A stretch of 64,000 nt of DNA, taken from Rhizobacter terrae. Lineage in GTDB: Bacteria > Pseudomonadota > Gammaproteobacteria > Burkholderiales > Burkholderiaceae_C. The stretch covers positions 295,411 through 359,410 of the forward strand of contig NZ_QUSW01000007.1 of the NCBI RefSeq assembly GCF_003852895.1, read 5' to 3'. How positions within the stretch are numbered: position 1 is the stretch's first letter; each line of letters begins with the position of its first letter. Positions 35,618 through 44,326 of this stretch are shown here, in pieces. Both the position numbers and the translations under genes were made by a program. The notes under the pieces are model-generated. The model worked only from the letters and a program-made list of their open reading frames with translations, was not told the DNA's origin and ran no database searches.

Positions 35618-35937
35618 TCTACAAGTTCAGGTCCAAGGCCGCAGGCGACGTCATCATGATGGGGCCCAACGGCGACGAGGTGCTTCGCATCATCGGCAAG
35701 AGTCCGGCGCCCCAGGGGATCATCGAGCCGGGCTCGATGCCGGCGGCGATTGCCGCACTGGAACGGGCCGTGGTCGACGATGATGCGAGGCGAAAGGAAG
35801 CCGAGCAGCAGGCGGCCGCCGAGGGACGGAAAATCCCGGCCGGCGAGGGCGTGAGCCTGCGGCAACGCGCCTGGCCGCTGGTTGAGATGATGAAACGCGC
35901 GCACGCCGAGGATCACGAGGTCGTCTGGGGGGTGTGA
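35614..35937 (+). CDS. DUF1840 domain protein
   Basis: A 107-aa protein typical of DUF1840: MIYKFRSKAAGDVIMMGPNG at the start, GIIEPGSMPAAIAALE in the middle and a C-terminal WPLVEMMKRAHAEDHEVVWGV. Found mainly in Betaproteobacteria and Gammaproteobacteria; function unknown. Translationally coupled to the methyltransferase gene. Confidence 0.9.
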   Translation: MIYKFRSKAAGDVIMMGPNGDEVLRIIGKSPAPQGIIEPGSMPAAIAALERAVVDDDARRKEAEQQAAAEGRKIPAGEGVSLRQRAWPLVEMMKRAHAEDHEVVWGV

Positions 35938-35965
35938 GCACCGCGAGGACGAGGAGACACGGACC

Positions 35966-36595
35966 ATGAAGCTCTGGAGCGACAGCTGGATCAACGGCGA
36001 GCGCATTCCACCGAAGTACGCCGCGGGCCGCCTGGACCCGGCCGGGGCGCCGACCTTCTCGGACAACGTCAATCCGCACCTCGCCTGGAGCGAGGTACCG
36101 CCCGGTACCCAATCTTTCGCCCTGATCTGCCACGACTTCGACGTGCCCAGCCGCGGCGACGACGTGAACAAGCCCGACCGCGAGGTGCCCGCCGACCTGG
36201 ACCGGGTGGACTTCTTCCACTGGGTGTTGGTGGACCTGCCGGCCACGCTCACCGAGATCAAGGAAGGCGAGTTCAGCCGCGGCTTCACCACGCGCGGCAA
36301 GCCCGGCCCGGCGACGCTGCACGGCGCGCGCCACGGCATCAACGACTTCACCGGATGGTTCGCGGGCGACGAGGCGATGAAGGGCGATTACTTCGGCTAC
36401 GACGGCCCCTTCCCGCCCTTCAACGACTCGCTGGTGCACCACTACGTGTTCACGCTGTATGCGCTGTCCATCGAGCGCGTGCCGGTGCAAGCCGCCTTCA
36501 CCGGCCAGCAGGTGCGTGAAGCCATCTACCCCTACGTGCGCGGCGAAGCCACCCACTCGGGCACCTACACCCTCAACAAGCGCCTGATGGGTTGA
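35966..36595 (+). CDS. YbhB/YbcL (PEBP)-family protein
   Basis: A 209-aa member of the phosphatidylethanolamine-binding (Raf-kinase-inhibitor-like) family, with NVNPHLAWSEVPPGTQSFAL, HDFDVPSR and FHWVLVDLPA, which form the ligand pocket, and HHYVFTLYALS near the C-terminus. Bacterial members have no settled function. No signal peptide is seen, so it is probably cytosolic. Confidence 0.9.
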   Translation: MKLWSDSWINGERIPPKYAAGRLDPAGAPTFSDNVNPHLAWSEVPPGTQSFALICHDFDVPSRGDDVNKPDREVPADLDRVDFFHWVLVDLPATLTEIKEGEFSRGFTTRGKPGPATLHGARHGINDFTGWFAGDEAMKGDYFGYDGPFPPFNDSLVHHYVFTLYALSIERVPVQAAFTGQQVREAIYPYVRGEATHSGTYTLNKRLMG

Positions 36596-36604
36596 TTGTT
36601 TTTC

Positions 36605-37267
36605 ATGCAGGACAAGGTCACTCGCATCATCGCGATCCGCCACGGCGAAACGGCGTGGAACGTGGACACGCGCATCCAGGGGCAACTGGACATCCCCTTG
36701 AACGACGTGGGCCGCTGGCAGGCTTCGCGCCTCGGGAAGGCGGTGGCTGACGAAGGCATCAGTGCCATCTACGCCAGCGACCTCATCCGCGCCTACGAGA
36801 CGGCGCGCGCCGTGGCCGACAGCACCGGCTGCGACATCGTCACCGACACCGGCCTGCGCGAACGCCATTTCGGCGCCTTCGAAGGCTTCACCTGGCGCGA
36901 GATCGAGGAGCGCTGGCCCGACGAAAGCGAGCGCTGGCGCAAGCGCGACCTGAGCTTCGCGCCAGAAGGCGGCGAGTCTTTGCCGGTCTTCTACGAACGC
37001 TGCGTGGGCACGGCCGCGCGGCTGGCCTTGGCGCACGTGGGGCAGACCATCGCGCTCGTGGCGCACGGCGGCGTCATGGACTGCCTGTACCGCGCCGCCT
37101 CGCGCATCGACCTGCAGGCACCGCGCTCCTGGCAGCTGGGCAATGCCAGCATCAACCGGCTGCTGCACACGCCCGAAGGCTTCACGCTGGTCGGCTGGAG
37201 CGACACCTTCCACCTCGACGACGCCGGCCTGGACGAATCGAACGACAAGGTCGGCAGCGCGGCATGA
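36605..37267 (+). CDS. Histidine phosphatase family protein (phosphoglycerate-mutase-like)
   Basis: A 220-aa protein from ATG 36605; a TTG at 36596 would add three residues. The catalytic RHGE motif is in IIAIRHGETAWN; LRERHFGAFEGFTW and ALVAHGGVMDC supply the Glu and second His. Members include broad phosphatases and cofactor-dependent mutases such as GpmB and CobC; the substrate is undetermined. It follows the PEBP gene by nine bases. Confidence 0.9.
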   Translation: MQDKVTRIIAIRHGETAWNVDTRIQGQLDIPLNDVGRWQASRLGKAVADEGISAIYASDLIRAYETARAVADSTGCDIVTDTGLRERHFGAFEGFTWREIEERWPDESERWRKRDLSFAPEGGESLPVFYERCVGTAARLALAHVGQTIALVAHGGVMDCLYRAASRIDLQAPRSWQLGNASINRLLHTPEGFTLVGWSDTFHLDDAGLDESNDKVGSAA

Positions 37268-37302
37268 GCCTGAGCGCCGCGCGGCCGCCCGGAGGTTCTC
37301 CG

Positions 37303-38400
37303 ATGACGCCGGGGGATCCGGTCTCGGCCATCGAGACGCCGGCGCTGGTCATCGACCTCGACGCCATGCAGCGCAACCTGGCGCGCATGGCCGAGTTCGC
37401 GCGCCACCATGGCATGAAGCTCAGGCCGCACGCCAAGATGCACAAGAGCGCCACCATCGCGAAGATGCAGATGGACGCAGGCGCAGTGGGCGTGTGCGTG
37501 CAGAAACTCTCGGAGGCCGAAGCGCTGGCCGCGGGTGGCGTGAGCGACGTCTACATCAGCAACGAGGTGATCCATCCGGACAAGCTGCGCCGCGTGGCAG
37601 CGCTGGCGGGGCGGGTGACGCTGTCCATCGCGGTGGATTCGACGCTGGGCGTGGAGCGGCTCGCACAGGCCTTGGCGCAAGCCGGTACCAGCGTGGATGT
37701 CTTCGTGGAGGTGGATGCCGGCCAGGGCCGATGCGGCGTGGCCCCGGCGGCCGCCGGGGCGCTGGCACAGCAGGTGGTGTCGCACGGGCTGCGTTTCGCC
37801 GGCTTGCAGGCCTACCACGGCAAGGCCCAGCACCTGCGGTCCGCGCTGGAACGCGAAGCCGCCATCCGCCACGCGGTGACGGCGGCGCGCACCGCCCAAG
37901 CCGCAGTCACGGCCAGCGGCATCGACTGCCCGCTGGTCACGGGCGCCGGCACGGGCACCTTCGTGTTCGAGGCGGCCAGCGGCGTGTACGGCGAGCTGCA
38001 GGCGGGCAGCTACCTCTTCATGGACCGCGACTATGCCGACAACCAGCCCTCACCCGGCGCGCCGGTGTTCGAGCATGCGCTGTTCATCAAGAGCGAGGTG
38101 ATCAGCCGCGGCGCCGCGCATGCGGTGGTGGATGCAGGGCACAAGTCGCATGCGATTGACTCCGGCCTGCCGCGGGTGTGGCTGCAAGACCTGGAGTTCG
38201 CCAACGGCGGCGACGAGCACGGCATTCTTCGGCCCCGCGGCGATGCGTTGCCGGCGCTGGGCGACAGCGTGTGGCTGGTGCCCGGCCACTGTGATCCCAC
38301 GGTGAACCTGCATGACCGCTACGTGGTCGTCAGCGGAGGCCTGCAGGGTGGAAGCGTCCACGCCGTCTGGCCGGTGGACGCCCGCGGCTGCGTGGCCTGA
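37303..38400 (+). CDS. DSD1-family PLP enzyme (D-threonine aldolase-like)
   Basis: About 365 aa from ATG 37303, which has GGAGG at a good distance; an earlier ATG at 37264 overlapping the previous stop would add 13 residues. The fold III alanine-racemase-like domain begins IETPALVIDLDAMQRNL with the PLP lysine in RPHAKMHKS (K45 from ATG 37303). A metal site GHCDPTVNLHD is near the C-terminus, as in D-threonine aldolase and D-serine dehydratase. It acts on a D-3-hydroxy amino acid. The stop abuts the convergent MocR gene. Confidence 0.9.
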   Translation: MTPGDPVSAIETPALVIDLDAMQRNLARMAEFARHHGMKLRPHAKMHKSATIAKMQMDAGAVGVCVQKLSEAEALAAGGVSDVYISNEVIHPDKLRRVAALAGRVTLSIAVDSTLGVERLAQALAQAGTSVDVFVEVDAGQGRCGVAPAAAGALAQQVVSHGLRFAGLQAYHGKAQHLRSALEREAAIRHAVTAARTAQAAVTASGIDCPLVTGAGTGTFVFEAASGVYGELQAGSYLFMDRDYADNQPSPGAPVFEHALFIKSEVISRGAAHAVVDAGHKSHAIDSGLPRVWLQDLEFANGGDEHGILRPRGDALPALGDSVWLVPGHCDPTVNLHDRYVVVSGGLQGGSVHAVWPVDARGCVA

Positions 38401-39834
38401 TCAATCGGCGGACCGCGCCATCGCACCGAGCGCGCGCAGCCCGCGATCCAGCCGCGGGCTCCAGCCGTAGCCGCCACTCAGCCGCAGGCAGTTGGCATGG
38501 CGGCCGCTGGCGGAGAACACCACGCCCGGCGCGAAGCAGATGCCGCGTTCCAGCGCCTGCGCGAAAAGCTGCCGCGTGTCCGCCGGCCGGGGCAGTTCCA
38601 CCCACAGCACGAAGCCACCCTCCGGCTGGGTCACGCGCGTGCCCTCGGGGAAGGATTCCTCGATCGCCCGCACCATGCGATGCAGCGTGTCCTGGAACAC
38701 GCGGCGGATGCGGCGCAGGTGGTGGTCGTAGCCGCCCGATGAGAGGAACTCCGCCAGGGCGAGCTGAGGCAGCACCGGGCTGCACAGCGTGGACGCCACC
38801 TTGGCCTCGATGACGCGCGGCATGAATCGCTCGCCCGCCGCCAGCCAGCCCACGCGATAGCCGGGCGCCAGCGTCTTGGAAAACGAACTGCAGTGCAGCG
38901 TGATGCCGTGGCGGTCCAGCGCCATGAAGGGCGTGGGCCGTTCCGTGGCGCCGAAGCCGATGTCGCCGTAGATGTCGTCCTCGATCAGCGGCACCCGATG
39001 CCGCGCCAGCAGGGCCAGCACCTCCAGCTTGCGCGCCTCGGCCAGCGTGCAGCCCAGCGGATTGCTGAAGCTCGATGCAAGCACGCAGGCGGCAATGCGC
39101 CGTGCTTCGCAAGCGGAGCGCAGTGCGTCGATGGCGATGCCCTGCCGCGCATCGGTGGGCAATTCCAGCGCCTTGAGCCCGAGCGATTGCAGTACCTGCA
39201 GCAGCCCGAAGTAGGTGGGCGATTCGATGGCCACCGTGTCGCCCGGCTTGGTCACCGCACGCAGGGCCAGCGACAGAGCCTCGGTGCATCCGCAGGTGAC
39301 GAGCACGTCGTCGGGCGACAGCGCCTGCCCCCAGCGCAGCGCACGCCGCGCGATCTCACGGCGCAGGGCCAGATGCCCGCGCGGCGGCGTGTAGATGTTG
39401 AGCTTGGCACCGTTCACGCGGGCGGCGCGTGCGAGGCAGCGGTCCAGCCGGCCGGAGGCGAGCAGTTGCGGGCTGGGGATGGCGCAGCCCAGCGGCACGA
39501 GCTTGGGGTCGGCCGCATGTTCGAGCAGCTTGAGCATCACGGCGGGCACCGCGATGTCGATGGACCGGGCCGGCGGACGGCTGGTGGTGGGCGGTCGGAT
39601 GTCGCGCGAGGCCTGCGCCACGTAGTAGCCCGACTGCGGCCGGGCCTCGATCACGCCGCGGTCTTCGAGCAGCCGGTAGGCATGCAAGGCGGTGGTGACG
39701 CTGGTGCGCCGCTGGCGGCTGATCTCGCGCAGCGAGGGCACGCGCGAACCGGGCACCAGCGTGCCGCGGCGGATCAGCTCGGTGATGAAACCGGCGAGTT
39801 CTTCGTAGCGGAAATGGGTGGAAGCGGCAGGCAT
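38401..39834 (-). CDS. MocR/PdxR-type GntR regulator with aminotransferase domain
   Basis: A 477-aa protein. The N-terminal winged helix (ELIRRGTLVPGSRVPSLREIS) is fused to a fold I aminotransferase-like domain with YFGLLQVLQSLG, LIEDDIYGDIGF and the PLP lysine in SSFSKTLAPGYRVGW. MocR proteins sense amino acids or PLP and regulate nearby, often divergent genes. Here the divergent gene is a class I/II aminotransferase, its most likely target. Confidence 0.92.
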   Translation of the reverse strand: MPAASTHFRYEELAGFITELIRRGTLVPGSRVPSLREISRQRRTSVTTALHAYRLLEDRGVIEARPQSGYYVAQASRDIRPPTTSRPPARSIDIAVPAVMLKLLEHAADPKLVPLGCAIPSPQLLASGRLDRCLARAARVNGAKLNIYTPPRGHLALRREIARRALRWGQALSPDDVLVTCGCTEALSLALRAVTKPGDTVAIESPTYFGLLQVLQSLGLKALELPTDARQGIAIDALRSACEARRIAACVLASSFSNPLGCTLAEARKLEVLALLARHRVPLIEDDIYGDIGFGATERPTPFMALDRHGITLHCSSFSKTLAPGYRVGWLAAGERFMPRVIEAKVASTLCSPVLPQLALAEFLSSGGYDHHLRRIRRVFQDTLHRMVRAIEESFPEGTRVTQPEGGFVLWVELPRPADTRQLFAQALERGICFAPGVVFSASGRHANCLRLSGGYGWSPRLDRGLRALGAMARSAD

Positions 39835-39934
39835 GGTCTGAACTGTACTGATCGCATTGTGAGTGATCTGTGACTGTTATTGCCAGCCCTTGGGCGGCAC
39901 GATCGCCGGCATCCGAACCCGCAGGAGCCTTGCC
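39835..39934. promoter_or_regulatory. Divergent MocR/aminotransferase control region
   Basis: A 100-bp gap between the divergent genes. ACTGATC and AGTGATC (39847-39853 and 39862-39868) form a near-direct repeat about 15 bp apart, flanked by further TGTACTG/TGACTG elements. MocR regulators typically bind direct repeats in such gaps. AGGAG for the aminotransferase lies at 39923-39927. Confidence 0.4.
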
Positions 39935-41068
39935 ATGCCCGACTTCCCTCGCAGCCAGATCATCAGCCTCGTCGGCGATGCGCCGCCTTACGACCTCGCC
40001 GAGAGCGTGGGGCCGGACCTTCGCCTGGGTGAACTGTTCGACGCCGACGCGCTGCGTTCACTCGCCGACCTGACGCTGGGCTACGGCACGGCGGCAGGCG
40101 ATGCCGCCCTGCGGGAGGAGATCGCGCGGGCGCACGGCGTTGCTGCCGACGACGTGGTGCTCACCACCGGCGGCATCCACGCGCTGCACCTTGTCGCCTC
40201 CTTGCTGTGCGAAGAGGGCGAGGCGGTCATCACTTCGCCGGTGTTCCCGCTTGCGCGGCATGTGCTGGAGGCAGCCGGCGCGCAGGTGCGCACGCTGCCG
40301 CTGAGCTTCGATGCCGGCTACCAGCCCGACCTCGATGCCCTGGCGGCGCTGCTCACGCCCGCCACGCGGCTCGTGAGCCTGGCCACGCCGCAGAACCCGT
40401 CCGGCGTGGCCATCCCGCTGGACACCTTGCGCGGGATCGTTGCATTGATGAAGGCGAGGTCGCCCGATGCCTGGCTGCTCGTCGACGAGACCTACCGCGA
40501 GGCCTGCATCGGCGATGCGCCCGCCGCGGCCAGCGCGCTCGAACTGGGCCCGCGCGTGATCTCCACCGCCTCGTTGTCCAAATGCCACGGGGCGTCGGGC
40601 CTGCGCATCGGCTGGGCCATCACACGCGACCGGGTCCTGCGCGAGCGGCTGCTGAACGCGAAGTTCAACACGGTGATTTCATGCGGCCGCCTCGACGAGG
40701 CCGTGGCCCTGCGTGTGCTGCGCGACCGTGACCGCATTCTCGGGGTGCGGCGGGAATTGCTGGCCGCCAACCTGGCGCACCTGCAGACGTGGCTGGATCG
40801 TGAAAGCCACCGCGTCGATGGGTTGCGGCCGGCGGCCGGCGCGTTGTGCTGCGTTCGCCTGTCGCCGTCCGTGTTCGATGACGCCGCGGTGGCACGCTTT
40901 CACGCGGCCCTGCCTTCCCACGGCGTGCGCGTGGGGGATGGCCGCTGGTTCGGCGAGAGCGCGAAGGTGTTCCGCCTGGGCTTCGGGGTCCTCGCGCCGG
41001 CCGAGTTCCAGGCCGCCCTGGTGCAGGTCTCGGCCGCGCTCGATGCCGCGCTCAGGCCGGATCAGTGA
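39935..41068 (+). CDS. Class I/II pyridoxal-phosphate aminotransferase
   Basis: A 377-aa protein from ATG 39935 (AGGAG upstream). Features: LGYGTAAGDAALREEIA, ATPQNPSGVAIPLDTL, LLVDETYREACIG and the Schiff-base lysine K216 in TASLSKCHGASGLRIGW. Substrate is not predictable; position next to a MocR regulator and a D-threonine-aldolase-like gene suggests amino acid catabolism. The last 17 bases overlap the 3' end of the convergent acyltransferase gene. Confidence 0.9.
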   Translation: MPDFPRSQIISLVGDAPPYDLAESVGPDLRLGELFDADALRSLADLTLGYGTAAGDAALREEIARAHGVAADDVVLTTGGIHALHLVASLLCEEGEAVITSPVFPLARHVLEAAGAQVRTLPLSFDAGYQPDLDALAALLTPATRLVSLATPQNPSGVAIPLDTLRGIVALMKARSPDAWLLVDETYREACIGDAPAAASALELGPRVISTASLSKCHGASGLRIGWAITRDRVLRERLLNAKFNTVISCGRLDEAVALRVLRDRDRILGVRRELLAANLAHLQTWLDRESHRVDGLRPAAGALCCVRLSPSVFDDAAVARFHAALPSHGVRVGDGRWFGESAKVFRLGFGVLAPAEFQAALVQVSAALDAALRPDQ

Positions 41069-42248
41069 CGGCAGGGGACAGCGTCTCGCCTTGAACGCGC
41101 AGCGGCTTGCGTGCAGGCGCCAGGCCGAAGAGCGGACGCAACCAGGCCAGGCGCCGCACGATCTCGAAGGTCGCGAAGCACACGCCGAGCGTCGCCAGCA
41201 TCAGCAGCGGCCCTTCAGCCGCCGGCGACAGGCCGGCGGGCTTGAGGTGGTGCGCCATCACCACGATGGCCGTCTGGTGGACGATGTAGAACGGGAATAC
41301 CGCTTCCGTGAGGTAGCGCCGCGCCGGGCTGTCGCCGGGTGACCATTGTTTGGCGAAGCCGAGGATGGCGGCGATGGCGCACCACTGGTCGGCCGCGTAG
41401 ATGACGCGCTGCAGGTTGCGCAGCCACGGCGCGACCTCGACGGAACCGGACTGCCCGAAGTACCACGCGATGAAGAGGTAGCTCGCCGCCGCGATGCACA
41501 GCGCCGGCCAGCGCCACCGCCGCAGCGACTCCCACACCGCCGCCTGGTGCGCCAGCAGGAAGCCCAGCAGGAACACCAGGCCGTATTGCGCATGGTTGAA
41601 CCAGTCGCCCTTCATCGCGTGCGTGGACGGAAACTTCGCCACCAGCGCGATGCGAATGAGCGCGAGCACGGCGATCGGCCCGATGAAGAGGACCGCGCCC
41701 GTCAGGTGCCGCCCGAGGAAGGCCGCCGATGCATCGACGGCCCGGGGTGCGAGCTTGACCAGCGCCCAGAGCAGGAGGCTGTAGACCCACAGGTAGGCCA
41801 CGAACCAGAGGTGGTTCCAGGTCGGCAGCGTGAGGCACTTGCCCGCCACGCAGTAGCCTGGGTCGGCGCGGAGATAGTCGGCCCAGAACGAGAGCATGCT
41901 TTCGTCGACGCCGGCTTTCTCGACGACTTCGTAGTAGGCCTGCGGCATCACGACCACCAGCATGCCGAAGACCAGGGGGATGAGCAGTCGCTGCGTGCGG
42001 CTGGCCGCGAAGCCCTGCGTGCCGCGGCGCATCATGAACGCCGTCGCCGTGCCGGAGACGAAGAACAGCAGCGACAGCCGCCACGGTGAGCTCAGCAGCA
42101 TCAGCGGCTCCAGGGTGTGCGACGCGAAGGGGGACTTCACATGCCAGTCCCAGGTCACGTAGTACATGCCCGTGTGGTAGGCGATGAGCAGCCCGAAGGC
42201 GATGATGCGGACCCAGTCGAGGTCGTGGCGTCGTGCGGTGTCTTGCAT
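41052..42248 (-). CDS. Acyltransferase family 3 membrane protein
   Basis: A 398-aa inner-membrane protein with about ten hydrophobic segments. It begins RRHDLDWVRIIAFGLLIAYH, the active-site His region of acyltransferase-3 (OpgC/OafA-like) enzymes, and later has FPFYIVHQTAIVVMAHHL. Such proteins transfer acetyl or succinyl groups to periplasmic glucans, O-antigen or other surface carbohydrates. The acceptor is unknown. Confidence 0.88.
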   Translation of the reverse strand: MQDTARRHDLDWVRIIAFGLLIAYHTGMYYVTWDWHVKSPFASHTLEPLMLLSSPWRLSLLFFVSGTATAFMMRRGTQGFAASRTQRLLIPLVFGMLVVVMPQAYYEVVEKAGVDESMLSFWADYLRADPGYCVAGKCLTLPTWNHLWFVAYLWVYSLLLWALVKLAPRAVDASAAFLGRHLTGAVLFIGPIAVLALIRIALVAKFPSTHAMKGDWFNHAQYGLVFLLGFLLAHQAAVWESLRRWRWPALCIAAASYLFIAWYFGQSGSVEVAPWLRNLQRVIYAADQWCAIAAILGFAKQWSPGDSPARRYLTEAVFPFYIVHQTAIVVMAHHLKPAGLSPAAEGPLLMLATLGVCFATFEIVRRLAWLRPLFGLAPARKPLRVQGETLSPAVTDPA

Positions 42249-42353
42249 GGTGGTGGGCGCCCCGGTGGTTGAAGCCGGCTGCCATCGTGCGGCGCTGCGA
42301 GCGCAGCGGCCAGCGATGCGGGACGAACCGGACTCGCGGCGGGGCGAGCCGGA

Positions 42354-43085
42354 TCAGCGTGGCATCAGCGCGTCGCGGAAGCGCCGCGAAACCGGCACGA
42401 CGCGGCCGGAGTCCAGCATGATTTCCGCGTCGCCCTTGGCCAGCGGGGCCAGGCGGCGGATGCGCATCCGGTTCACGGCGAAGGACCGGTGCACCCGCAC
42501 GAAGTCGGTGGCCCAGGCGTGCGCAAGAAAGCCCGCCAGGGTGATGCGGTCCAGCCAGCTGGCCGAGGCGGTGTGCAGCTCGATGTAGTTGTCTGCCGCC
42601 TGCACGGCTTCCACCTCCGACAGCGCCACGCGGTGAAGCGCGCCCCGGTGCTGCACCATCCAGTGCCCGGCCACGGGCTGCAGGCTGTGCAGGGCGGCGA
42701 GCAGCCCCTGGCGTTGCTGCTCCCGCTCGGGGGCGGGCAGTCGCTGCCGCAGGCGGTCGATGCAGGCGGCCAGGCGATCACGGGTGAAGGGCTTGAGCAG
42801 GTAGTCCACCACATTCAGCTCGAAAGCCTTCACGGCGAACTCGTCATAGGCCGTGGTGAACGCCACCAGCGTGCCGGCGTCGAGCAGGGCTGCCGCTTCC
42901 AGGCCGCTCATGCCCGGCATCTGGATGTCCATGAGCACTGCATCGGCCGGCGATGCGGCGAGCAGGGCCAGCGCCTCTTCGCCGCTGCCGGCCTCGCCTG
43001 CGACCTCGATGTCGGGCATGCCCGCCAGGAAGCGGCGCAGCTTGGCGCGTGCCGGCGGTTCATCGTCGACGATCAGCAGTTTCAA
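42354..43085 (-). CDS. LytTR-type response regulator
   Basis: A 243-aa protein starting at TTG 43085. The receiver domain (LIVDDEPPARAKLRRFL, phospho-acceptor in VLMDIQMPGMSG, YLLKPF) is followed by a LytTR DNA-binding domain (about 140-240) with ADNYIELHTAS and FVRVHRSFAVN. The TTG overlaps the stop of the preceding kinase gene as TTGA (43082-43085), which couples the pair. AAGGTG precedes it. Confidence 0.92.
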   Translation of the reverse strand: MKLLIVDDEPPARAKLRRFLAGMPDIEVAGEAGSGEEALALLAASPADAVLMDIQMPGMSGLEAAALLDAGTLVAFTTAYDEFAVKAFELNVVDYLLKPFTRDRLAACIDRLRQRLPAPEREQQRQGLLAALHSLQPVAGHWMVQHRGALHRVALSEVEAVQAADNYIELHTASASWLDRITLAGFLAHAWATDFVRVHRSFAVNRMRIRRLAPLAKGDAEIMLDSGRVVPVSRRFRDALMPR

Positions 43086-44173
43086 GCCGCCACCTTCGCC
43101 GGCATGCGGATGCGGAACACCGTGGCCTCGTCCTCGCGGGCGAGGCTCACGGAGGCGGCATCGCCGTGCAGCGCGACCAGCCGCTCGCGGGTGTTGCTCA
43201 GCCCGATGCCGCCGGGCCGTGAGTCGCGGCTGACCTGCCCGGCGCTGTCGGACACGCTCAGGCTCAGCACGCCGGCTTCCACCTGCGCGGCGATGCGCAA
43301 CTGCACCGGCTGGTCGGTCTGCGCCACGCCGTGCTTGGCCGCGTTCTCGATGGGCGCCATCAGCAGCAGGCTGGGAATCTCGCAGCGCAGCGCCTCTTCG
43401 CTGATCTGCACCTGGGCATCGAGCCGCCCGGAGAACCGCTGGCGCATGATGGACAGGAACGGCGCGACCAGCCGCATCTCCTCGCGCAGGCTGTGCTGCG
43501 GCGAGCGGCCTGCTTCCAGCGACAGCCGCAGCAGCTCGGCCAGTTCCGACAGGATGCGGTCGGCCCGCTCCACGTCTTCGTACATCACCGAAGACACCAG
43601 GTTGAGCGTGTTGAAGAGGAAGTGCGGCTGGATCTGTTCCTGCAGCCGCGCAATGCGTGCCGCCGCCAGCTCGGCGTTCAACCGGGCCACGTCGGCGCGC
43701 TGGCGCCGGTCGCGCAGCACCAGCAGCACGCCGTGGCAGACCGCCACGATGAGCACGTAGGACACCAGGTCCTTCGCGCCTTCGTAGCCGAGGATGTACA
43801 GCCAGTGGCCCGGGTGGTAGGCGACGTCCACGCTGGCATAGACCACTGCGCGCATGGTGTACATGAGCGCTGAGTGCGCCAGCACGTAGAGCACGGCGGC
43901 GGCGAGGTGGCCGGCGATGCGCGCCGGCACGCCGTGGTCGCCGTCGAACAGCCGGCGGTGCCAGCCGAAGATGGCCAGGGTCAGCAGCGCCGTCGACGCC
44001 GTGCTGGACAACTCCCACAGGAACGGCTCCCAAGGATGCAGGCCGCCGGAGCGCAGGTAGTGCTGCAGCTCCGCGAGGGCCAGGATGAGTCCCACCGCCA
44101 GCCAGAAGGCGGCGTAGCCCAGCCAGCGCAGGGCTGGCGGCAAGGGGAAGTCGTCGGTGGATGGCGCGCTCAC
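43082..44173 (-). CDS. LytS-type membrane sensor histidine kinase
   Basis: About 363 aa from GTG 44173; a TTG at 44230 would add an Arg-rich stretch that does not look native. Four hydrophobic segments in the first 150 residues, then the His_kinase domain with QIQPHFLFNTLNLVSSVMY (phospho-acceptor His) and an HATPase with ENAAKHGV and GGIGLSNTRERL. Partner of the LytTR regulator. Divergent from the sterol desaturase gene, a possible target. Confidence 0.88.
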   Translation of the reverse strand: MSAPSTDDFPLPPALRWLGYAAFWLAVGLILALAELQHYLRSGGLHPWEPFLWELSSTASTALLTLAIFGWHRRLFDGDHGVPARIAGHLAAAVLYVLAHSALMYTMRAVVYASVDVAYHPGHWLYILGYEGAKDLVSYVLIVAVCHGVLLVLRDRRQRADVARLNAELAAARIARLQEQIQPHFLFNTLNLVSSVMYEDVERADRILSELAELLRLSLEAGRSPQHSLREEMRLVAPFLSIMRQRFSGRLDAQVQISEEALRCEIPSLLLMAPIENAAKHGVAQTDQPVQLRIAAQVEAGVLSLSVSDSAGQVSRDSRPGGIGLSNTRERLVALHGDAASVSLAREDEATVFRIRMPAKVAA

Positions 44174-44228
44174 GGGTTGGCACGGTACCACCGCGGCGAA
44201 GCGGTGCCGACGGCGCCCACCCCACGGC

Positions 44229-44262
44229 AAACCCCGTTCGCCCCGCGCCGCGGGCAGGGTTT
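44229..44262. promoter_or_regulatory. Inverted repeat between kinase and desaturase genes
   Basis: AAACCC (44229-44234) and GGGTTT (44257-44262) flank an inner GCCC...GGGC dyad. It lies in the 153-bp divergent gap and could be a regulator site or leader hairpin. Support is limited to symmetry and position. Confidence 0.3.
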
Positions 44263-44326
44263 ACCTGAAGTCCTTTCCGGGGTCTTCCTCTACCCGGAAC
44301 GCTTCAGTACCACGATCATCCGGCGC

